From NCBI GenBank assembly GCA_002254595.1, contig NJEH01000018.1, forward strand, positions 1-11,048: a stretch of 11,048 bases of DNA, in the 5' to 3' direction. The notes under the pieces were generated by a model. The model searched no databases, was not told the origin of the DNA, and worked only from the letters and a program-made list of their open reading frames with translations. The translations under genes were made by a program, and so were the position numbers. This DNA comes from Thermofilum sp. ex4484_15. GTDB taxonomy: Archaea > Thermoproteota > Thermoprotei > Thermofilales > EX4484-15. This document shows, one piece after another, positions 6,947 through 11,048 of this stretch (positions are counted from its first letter, which is position 1; each line of letters opens with the position of its first letter).

Positions 6947-7197
6947 TAAACACCTATTAATGTAGTCGTCCTCTCTATCCACTCGATACCTCTTATATCG
7001 CTTATTATCTTGTCCAATTCAGTTAAATTATCGACTTCTATCTTAACTACTAAGTCCCAGAGCCCATAAGTTATCAAAGCTTCCTTCACTCCCTTCATAC
7101 TCCTTATTAACTCTAATGTCTCATACTCCTTGCCCGTCCTAACGGTAGCTAGTAGGTAAGCTGTTATAGGTTTCCTAACTTCAATCACGTGAAGCAT
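6946..7197 (-). CDS. Stand-alone Lrp/AsnC-type effector (RAM) domain protein
   Basis: The 83-residue protein has the beta-alpha-beta-beta-alpha-beta pattern of the Lrp/AsnC C-terminal domain: AYLLATVRTGKEYETLELI, then GVKEALITYGLWDLVVKIEV, then the helix ELDKIISDI and final strand IERTTTLIGV. The GVKEAxxxYGxxD motif is diagnostic. There is no DNA-binding helix-turn-helix, so it is an effector-binding or oligomerisation partner rather than a complete regulator. Start choice is open. ATG at 7197 gives the full length. A strong TATA (TTTATAAA, 7211-7218) is spaced for a leaderless mRNA at GTG 7188, giving MIEVRKPITAY. It is the first gene of the minus-strand run and its stop overlaps the next start. 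Confidence 0.85.
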   Translation of the reverse strand: MLHVIEVRKPITAYLLATVRTGKEYETLELIRSMKGVKEALITYGLWDLVVKIEVDNLTELDKIISDIRGIEWIERTTTLIGV

Positions 7198-7210
7198 TAG
7201 TAGGTAACGA

Positions 7211-7218
7211 TTTATAAA
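7211..7218. promoter_or_regulatory. Palindromic TATA box, possibly bidirectional
   Basis: TTTATAAA reads the same on both strands. Its centre is about 26 bp from GTG 7188 on the minus strand (a leaderless start for the RAM gene) and about 26 bp from base 7240 on the plus strand, two bases before the C box of the candidate guide RNA. One TATA box could therefore serve two divergent transcripts. Confidence 0.5.
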
Positions 7219-7239
7219 GGTTTTTAATGTTTTAATTAT

Positions 7240-7295
7240 GGATGATGATGCTCGAAAGGTATGAAATAGGATGAATTAACCGCGCAGGTCTGATA
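7240..7295 (+). ncRNA. Candidate C/D-box guide sRNA
   Basis: The order and spacing match archaeal C/D guide RNAs. C box ATGATGA (7242-7248) is followed by a 12-nt spacer, D'-like ATGA (7261-7264), a 3-nt gap, C'-like AGGATGA (7268-7274), a 15-nt spacer and D box CTGA (7290-7293). D' and C' each differ from consensus at one position. The D guide (CCGCGCAGGT) would pair with ACCUGCGCGG; the D' guide (TGCTCGAAAGGT) with ACCUUUCGAGCA. Targets are not identified. The terminal stem flanking C and D is weak. A TATA box lies 26 bp before the expected start. Confidence 0.55.
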
Positions 7296-7309
7296 TCCTT
7301 AGGAAGGAC

Positions 7310-7440
7310 GCTAGTAAGATTCCGATTTTCATGTACTTAATATAAAAGGAATAAGAATTTAGCGCGATAACTTCTTTAAAGGCAATAGCGAATTTCGATC
7401 ATTACATATGTTAGACATGTAAATCGGAATTTAACTTAGC
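7310..7440. repeat. Imperfect 26-bp inverted repeat bounding ~130 bp
   Basis: The left arm 7310-7334 and the reverse complement of the right arm 7415-7440 agree at 22 of 26 aligned columns, with one gap and three mismatches. The core ATTCCGATTT/AAATCGGAAT is perfect and is followed by T/T and CATGT/ACATG. The 80-bp interior is A+T-rich with no ORF of note. No target-site duplication is evident. It may be a MITE-like element or a cruciform/regulatory structure. Confidence 0.5.
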
Positions 7441-7703
7441 TACCGTAACCGTATCATCCTAAACAAGCAAGTTTAGAACGTAGAAAAGAGGTAAAAGTTA
7501 AAAGCACTAGGGAATGAAAACGTCTATGATGAACCTACTAAGTTTAAAGAGGTAAATACTATAGCTTTTAAAAGTTTTAAAGTAAAATTGCAATTACGTC
7601 GCTTTTATTCCATTTACCCCCTTGGATTAATTCTCGTTTTCCCACTTGCAGGAATTCGATGATATCGGTCGGGTTGCCTCGATGATATTTCATATAGGCC
7701 TAC

Positions 7704-7850
7704 ATGGAGGTAAGTAGAACTTCACGGGGAGTTAACTTCAAATACTTGAACGACTATACAAGTTTTCTGTATCTAGTTAAGAAAGAATTGAAAAGTGTAG
7801 CTCAGCCAGGCATTCCTGAAGTTCACTTTGCTAGTAAATTCCCATTCTAA
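7704..7850 (+). CDS. Small ORF, 48 codons, possibly a gene remnant
   Basis: The frame from ATG 7704 to TAA 7848 encodes a 48-residue product with a plausible helix (YLNDYTSFLYLVKKELKSV) and purine-rich codons on the plus strand, the bias seen in genes of this window. No Shine-Dalgarno or well-placed TATA precedes it. A second open frame, shifted, continues to about 7950 (including GYGCTRLIKDEHSKGKSINI), so both may derive from one frameshifted gene. I recognise no family, and it may be non-coding. Confidence 0.2.
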   Translation: MEVSRTSRGVNFKYLNDYTSFLYLVKKELKSVAQPGIPEVHFASKFPF

Positions 7851-7874
7851 CTCGTTAACCCTATCCTTTAAGGG

Positions 7875-7931
7875 TTACGGCTGTACTAGGCTTATAAAGG
7901 ATGAGCATAGTAAGGGGAAAAGCATTAACAT
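7875..7931 (-). CDS. Very short hydrophobic ORF with full expression signals
   Basis: ATG at 7931 opens an 18-codon frame (MLMLFPLLCSSFISLVQP) closed by TAA. GGGAGGGG lies six bases upstream, a TATA box about 55 bp upstream, and a 14-bp palindrome between them. After the stop the same frame stays open for 34 more codons to TAG (PLKDRVNELEWEFTSK onward). This could be a truncated membrane-protein gene whose signals survive, or a tiny peptide gene. No family is recognised. Confidence 0.25.
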   Translation of the reverse strand: MLMLFPLLCSSFISLVQP

Positions 7932-7952
7932 AATGAATCCCCTCCCAATATA

Positions 7953-7966
7953 ATCACCTAGGTGAT
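7953..7966. promoter_or_regulatory. 14-bp perfect palindrome, operator-like
   Basis: ATCACCTAGGTGAT is its own reverse complement. It overlaps the predicted transcript start of the short ORF at 7931, whose TATA element lies about 28 bp upstream. This is a common position for an archaeal dimeric repressor site. No regulator is identified. Confidence 0.35.
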
Positions 7967-7982
7967 CTACCGGAAAAACCGT

Positions 7983-7993
7983 CTTTTATAAAT
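7983..7993 (-). promoter_or_regulatory. TATA element upstream of the 7931 ORF
   Basis: Minus-strand TATTTATAAAA is a strong archaeal TATA match. It overlaps the stop codon of the recombinase fragment and would start transcription near 7961, inside the 14-bp palindrome. Confidence 0.35.
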
Positions 7994-8218
7994 AACTATA
8001 AAACGAGTAAGATAAGGACTTTAGATATTTCAGGTAAATATTGTACACTTCGTTAAGTACATCCTCATATCTAGCTTCGCTCACCCTGAGCTCACCGAAC
8101 CTGCTCTGAAGGAACTTAGCACCTCCCTTCCTAGAAACTTAACCATTAACCTCCAAGCCACCTTCCTAATGTATTTCGGTAACAATAGCCCGTTCCTCCA
8201 TAAGATCGATGTAAGAAG
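7986..8218 (-). pseudogene. Tyrosine recombinase (integrase) C-terminal fragment, frameshifted
   Basis: From the base after the tRNA-Arg 3' end, one frame reads LWRNGLLLPKYIRKVAWRLM and continues to FRA. Near 8101-8105 it must shift by a net one-base deletion to read RFGELRVSEARYEDVL, NEVYNIYLKYLKSL and a tail, ending at TAA (7986-7988). This matches the C-terminus of archaeal tyrosine recombinases: the Arg of the HxxR-type box (YIRK), the GR-containing segment before the nucleophile, and the catalytic Tyr (ARYEDVL), followed by a helical tail as in SSV-type integrases. The catalytic domain's first half and the N-terminus are absent. Codon choice is like the host's. Adjacency to a tRNA 3' end, the standard archaeal attachment site, supports the reading. 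Confidence 0.6.
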
Positions 8219-8293
8219 CGGCCCCGGCGGGACTTGAACCCGCGACCTCGGGCTCCGCAGGCCCGCGCTCTATCCATGCTAAGCTACGGGGCC
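8219..8293 (-). tRNA. tRNA-Arg(GCG)
   Basis: Acceptor GGCCCCG (8293-8287) pairs with CGGGGCC (8226-8220); discriminator is G at 8219 and CCA is not encoded. D-stem is GCTT/GAGC, anticodon stem CGGGC/GCCCG, loop CTGCGGA, so the anticodon is GCG at 8258-8256, reading CGC and CGU. The T-arm is GCGGG-TTCAAGT-CCCGC. There is no intron. Its 3' end borders the integrase relic, so it is a likely attachment site. I found no second copy of its 3' half in the window. Confidence 0.95.
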
Positions 8294-8305
8294 TATAGGA
8301 AATAA

Positions 8306-8313
8306 CTTAAAAG
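8306..8313 (+). promoter_or_regulatory. TATA element for the DHOD-ferredoxin gene
   Basis: CTTAAAAG is centred about 28 bp before GTG 8338, predicting a leaderless mRNA; no Shine-Dalgarno site precedes that GTG. A second match, TATTTAAAAG (8318-8327), would start inside the gene and is less likely for this start. Confidence 0.4.
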
Positions 8314-8337
8314 AAAGTATTTAAAAGTTAAGATCAC

Positions 8338-9447
8338 GTGGGAATAATAATTAGTAAGGAACATAATTACTATAGGGCTTCTAACTTGCTAACCGGAAGT
8401 GGAAGGGTGAAGGGGAGTAAGACCTTATTACTTCTATTGGGTAATGAAGTTAGGGTACTTTCCAGGAATTCGTTGAAGAGAGTACTTAAATTACCACTAT
8501 CGGGTGTAATAGCTGATTTATACTCCTCTAGTAAATTAAGCGTACTAAGGGGCTACCCTAGGCCCCTCTACTACTTAGATAATAAGGGGAGGTTAAGTTA
8601 CAGGTTATCTACTTTTCCTGGCGATCTAGAGGAGTACACTAATTATTTAAAAGAGCTCAGTAAGTTAGCTAGGGTTAAAGTCATACCTAGTATAATACCT
8701 AAAGAGGGAAGGGATTTACGTAAGTTCATTAAATATGTAGGGGGGGAGGGATTTACAGCTATAGAATTGGAAGTATTACCCTTAAACGAGAATATTTTAG
8801 TCGAGTTAAAATCATTAATGAGCGATTTAGACGTAGATTTGATAGTAAAAATTAACATGGATTTACTTTTCGAAAAGGGTATTTACTTGCTTAATTTCTT
8901 ACATCATTCCGGGCTAAATTACGTAGTTCTTTCAAATACGATATTATCAGAAGGCAATTTTAAACAATTCAAGCTAGTTAAGATATTTTTGTCCCATAAT
9001 GACCATTTACTTTTCTACTCTAAAATAGCTCATTCTATAGGTCTTAAGGTATTACCTTGCATAAGCCTTTCTAAAGTACAATACTTAATGGACTTTAGTG
9101 ATTATGTAACCGGGTATGAAGTACAACATCCGCTACTTTTACAAGGCATAAAAGGGGTTAAGAGCTTAATTGAGGAATTAATCGCTACTAACTATCTTAC
9201 TACGTTCAAATCAGTAATAGAAGGCATGAATACCGTCTTAGTAGATCACGGTAAATGTTCGAAATGTTGGTTATGCGTAGATCTTTGTCCTTTCGAAGCT
9301 TTAGTAAGGAAGGGAGGAGAGGTAGAGGTGCTAGATGAGAGATGTTCAGGATGCGGCTTGTGTATTGAATTATGCCCCCGAAAGGCAATTAAGGGCGCTT
9401 TCTTATTAAGGGTAATAGATGATGATACAGACCTCCCGGAAAGGTGA
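8338..9447 (+). CDS. Divergent dihydroorotate-dehydrogenase-like barrel fused to a 2x[4Fe-4S] ferredoxin
   Basis: This is a 369-residue protein in two parts. Residues 1 to about 290 follow the outline of class I dihydroorotate dehydrogenase / PreA: an N-terminal ASNLLTGSG, then VKVIPSIIPKEGRDLRKFIKYV, FTAIELEVLPLNE, LIVKINMD and LNYVVLSNTI in the right order. The family's NLSCPN motif is replaced by ELEVLPLNE, so the flavin enzyme may be inactive or act on another substrate. The C-terminus has two clean cluster motifs, CSKCWLCVDLCP (307-318) and CSGCGLCIELCP (336-347), which bind two [4Fe-4S] clusters and pass electrons. Start GTG 8338 suits a leaderless mRNA; no better start with a ribosome-binding site is seen. 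It stands alone, converging on the transporter 38 bp away. Confidence 0.65.
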   Translation: MGIIISKEHNYYRASNLLTGSGRVKGSKTLLLLLGNEVRVLSRNSLKRVLKLPLSGVIADLYSSSKLSVLRGYPRPLYYLDNKGRLSYRLSTFPGDLEEYTNYLKELSKLARVKVIPSIIPKEGRDLRKFIKYVGGEGFTAIELEVLPLNENILVELKSLMSDLDVDLIVKINMDLLFEKGIYLLNFLHHSGLNYVVLSNTILSEGNFKQFKLVKIFLSHNDHLLFYSKIAHSIGLKVLPCISLSKVQYLMDFSDYVTGYEVQHPLLLQGIKGVKSLIEELIATNYLTTFKSVIEGMNTVLVDHGKCSKCWLCVDLCPFEALVRKGGEVEVLDERCSGCGLCIELCPRKAIKGAFLLRVIDDDTDLPER

Positions 9448-9485
9448 AGAAGGGTACCAAAGCTGATAGGTTTCTGTTGGAGGGC

Positions 9486-11048
9486 TTATAACCGCTTAAA
9501 AGGGAACCACCAATTCCATTCCTTACCTACTTCCATGATGCTAGGCAACAATAGTAATCTCACTACGAAGGTATCTAATAGGATCGCTGATGCAAAAGCG
9601 AACCCTGTCTCCTTAAGTATAATAACCTGCGATAACATTAAAGTAGCTAGGGATGCGGCCATAACGGTACCGCAAAGGGTTATAATGGTACCAGTAACTT
9701 CCACCGCCTTCATCATAGCTTCCTCATCTCTTAACCCTTTCTCTACCTCCTCCCTTACCCTACTTATTAAGAAAATACTGTAATCCATCCCTAACCCTAT
9801 TATACCGTTAAAGACCACTATCGGAACTATCCAGTATATAGGGATCCCGAAGGACCACTGTACGATTGCTACTAATAATCCGAGCGACCATACGATACTC
9901 ATACCTATAGTAACTAATAGCTTAAGCGGAACTATTAGGGACTTTAAGAGTATTAACAATACTAAGTAAATACCTAAAGTTATAAGTGGGATCATATAAT
10001 ATAAGAACTCCTTATTAACTAGCTCCATAACGTCCTTAGTTAAGGCGATATCCCCACCTACATAGCTCCTTAAGCCTTTAGCATTAAATAGCCTTAAAGT
10101 ATTCCTGAGTTCGTCGATAACTTTAAAGGACGAGGACCCCGACCAAGGTACGTCCAAGTAAGCTATAAATAACGCAGTACTACACTTATCATCCAATAAC
10201 CTTAAAGACTTATTTAAATTCCTTGGTTCGCTTAACTCCTTTAACGTAAGTAAGCGACCCTCTGGACTTAGCGGACTTATAGTTAGCCTTACGGCCGGTG
10301 ACTTATTTAATGCTAGAAGAACCGATCTTAATTCGTTAAATACGTAAGGATCTACCGAACTTCCCTCTACTAAAGGACGAGGTAATTTAATTACTATTAA
10401 AGCATTAGATAGTAGGTACTCGCCGAAGCTCTCCGAAAGCACGCGATAACCGACCTTAGCTTCCGTAGAAGGTAATAGTTCTATCGCGTTATAACACCTT
10501 TTCATCGAAAGGAGTACTGGAGTTAAAATTATAGTAACTATTACTGCTAAGGCTAATACCCTCTTAGGCTTCCTTACGGCTATGGAGGCTACCTCCCTAA
10601 GGTACCTAGACCTGACCCCTCTACTTCCCTTAACCCCGTATTTTAACCTCCTAGGCCATAGGATCCTATCCCCTATCAAGGCTATTAAAGAAGGAGTGAA
10701 GGTTATTGAAGTAAGTAAGGCCATGAAAACCCCTAATGCTAAGCATAAGCCCACGCTCCTAAGCACTCCAAAATCGCTTATAGCCATGCTACCGAATCCT
10801 ACCATTACCGTTAATCCGCTACTTATTAGCGCTTTACTTCCGTAATTTAAGGCTTCCTCGAGGGCCTTTTTTATCCCTAACCCCCTATTCCTTCCCTCTA
10901 AAACCCTATAAAGTAAGTAAACAGAGTAATCCACCCCGGCTCCTAGTACCACGGTAGTTAAGAACTCCCTAGCGAAATAATGTATGGGAAGCAAATACGT
11001 TGCTACGATGTATATTAAGGCCGTGGAGATAACTAAAGCTATACCGGC
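9486..11048 (-). CDS. MMPL/RND-family membrane transporter (5' truncated at the window edge)
   Basis: The frame is open from base 11048 to the stop at 9486, giving 520 residues that lack the N-terminus. It shows two RND half-repeats. The first includes helices with GAGVDYSVYLLYR (about 36-48), then SGLTVMVGFGSMAISDFGVLRSVGL. TM7 (about 160-182) follows PKRVLALAV. A 170-residue extracytoplasmic loop comes next, then four to five helices with the matching motif GLGMDYSIFLISRVREEV (about 418-435) and GTIITLCGTVMAASLATLMLS. The repeated G-x-D-Y-S is the MMPL signature; the aspartates are the likely proton-relay residues. Archaeal members probably export lipids or hydrophobic compounds, but the substrate is unknown. 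No promoter or start is in the window. Confidence 0.9.
   Translation of the reverse strand, partial: AGIALVISTALIYIVATYLLPIHYFAREFLTTVVLGAGVDYSVYLLYRVLEGRNRGLGIKKALEEALNYGSKALISSGLTVMVGFGSMAISDFGVLRSVGLCLALGVFMALLTSITFTPSLIALIGDRILWPRRLKYGVKGSRGVRSRYLREVASIAVRKPKRVLALAVIVTIILTPVLLSMKRCYNAIELLPSTEAKVGYRVLSESFGEYLLSNALIVIKLPRPLVEGSSVDPYVFNELRSVLLALNKSPAVRLTISPLSPEGRLLTLKELSEPRNLNKSLRLLDDKCSTALFIAYLDVPWSGSSSFKVIDELRNTLRLFNAKGLRSYVGGDIALTKDVMELVNKEFLYYMIPLITLGIYLVLLILLKSLIVPLKLLVTIGMSIVWSLGLLVAIVQWSFGIPIYWIVPIVVFNGIIGLGMDYSIFLISRVREEVEKGLRDEEAMMKAVEVTGTIITLCGTVMAASLATLMLSQVIILKETGFAFASAILLDTFVVRLLLLPSIMEVGKEWNWWFPFKRL

Larger units (their letters stand above)
7441..7985. other. Gene-poor stretch, mostly without recognisable content
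   Basis: Apart from the sites listed separately (the small ORFs at 7704 and 7931, the 14-bp palindrome and its TATA element) I see no gene, RNA or array. All six frames carry frequent stops. Several open patches of 35-50 codons look protein-like but switch frame and strand, as in decayed coding DNA. The composition is as A+T-rich as the rest of the genome, arguing against a large structured RNA, which would be G+C-rich here. Confidence 0.4.

Noticed and set aside
6947..6982. Longer start for the Yip1-like gene at 6982
   Set aside because: It would overlap the RAM gene by 37 bp and has no better ribosome-binding site; the ATG pair at 6946/6943 sits behind GGTG and overlaps the stop as TAATG.
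7526..7532. A second perfect C box (ATGATGA)
   Set aside because: No CTGA D box lies within the next 60 bases in a suitable arrangement.
7646..7665. Stretch resembling a cloning-vector polylinker (GCAGGAATTCGAT followed by GATATC)
   Set aside because: The match stops after about 13 bases and the flanks show nothing of a vector, so chance is the simpler explanation.
7656..7688. Direct repeat TCGATGATAT, two copies 23 bp apart, considered as C/C' boxes or a CRISPR-like start
   Set aside because: The sequence is not a C-box consensus, there is no D box at proper spacing, and there are only two short copies.
7577..7693. 38-codon minus-strand ORF (MKYHRGNPTDIIEF onward) with more protein-like sequence upstream in the same frame
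   Set aside because: The frame upstream is broken by several TAG codons at about the random rate. Its codons (CGA, CTG) are unlike the neighbours, and no ribosome-binding site precedes the ATG.
7782..7794. AAGAAAGAATTGAAAAG, similar to the 3' end of crenarchaeal CRISPR repeats
   Set aside because: It occurs once; no second copy at spacer distance on either strand.
7798..7815. GTAGCTCAGCCAGGCA, like the D-arm of a tRNA
   Set aside because: No matching GAGC, anticodon arm or T-arm follows, and no acceptor can be paired. At most a tiny relic.

Overview
The window comes from a hyperthermophile-type member of the Thermoproteota (Crenarchaeota). The evidence is the archaeal-type PEP carboxylase, the gene run rpl34e-cmk-rpl14e-cbf5, a bulge-helix-bulge (BHB) intron in cbf5, a tRNA intron at a non-canonical position, archaeal TATA boxes, and Shine-Dalgarno sites built around GGTG. 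The genome is A+T-rich, the tRNAs are very G+C-rich, and arginine is mostly AGG/AGA. I cannot name the genus; the gene content fits a Desulfurococcales/Acidilobales-like lineage.

Left part (1-2520): the 3' end of a COG1031-type radical SAM protein, then tRNA-Lys(UUU) carrying an 18-nt intron, then on the minus strand ppcA (archaeal PEP carboxylase, an anaplerotic CO2-fixing enzyme) and tRNA-Ser(GGA).

Central part (2531-7197, all minus strand): a long co-directional block. In transcription order it holds a stand-alone Lrp/AsnC effector-type (RAM) domain, a Yip1-like membrane protein, a THUMP RNA-binding protein, a cyclophilin-fold protein, an unrecognised helical protein, ribosomal protein L34e, CMP kinase, ribosomal protein L14e and the H/ACA pseudouridine synthase Cbf5. 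Cbf5 is encoded in two exons separated by a 21-nt intron. The intron splits the codon of the catalytic aspartate; without splicing, translation would stop two codons after the exon 1 boundary. The 3' half of the block is translation and rRNA-modification machinery. Several junctions overlap by one or four bases.

Region 7198-8218 has no intact gene of normal size. It contains a palindromic TATA box, a well-formed candidate C/D-box guide RNA, a 26-bp imperfect inverted repeat bounding about 130 bp, a 14-bp palindrome beside TATA and Shine-Dalgarno signals of a very short ORF, and a frameshifted C-terminal fragment of a tyrosine recombinase that abuts the 3' end of tRNA-Arg(GCG). I read most of this as an old integration site whose element has decayed.

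Right part (8219-11048): tRNA-Arg(GCG), then a plus-strand gene for a divergent dihydroorotate-dehydrogenase-like barrel fused to a 2x[4Fe-4S] ferredoxin domain. Convergent to it is the C-terminal part of an MMPL/RND membrane transporter that runs off the window. The most interesting items are the catalytic-codon cbf5 intron, the C/D RNA with its shared promoter, the integrase relic at tRNA-Arg and the divergent DHOD-ferredoxin protein. No clearly new multi-gene system is visible.
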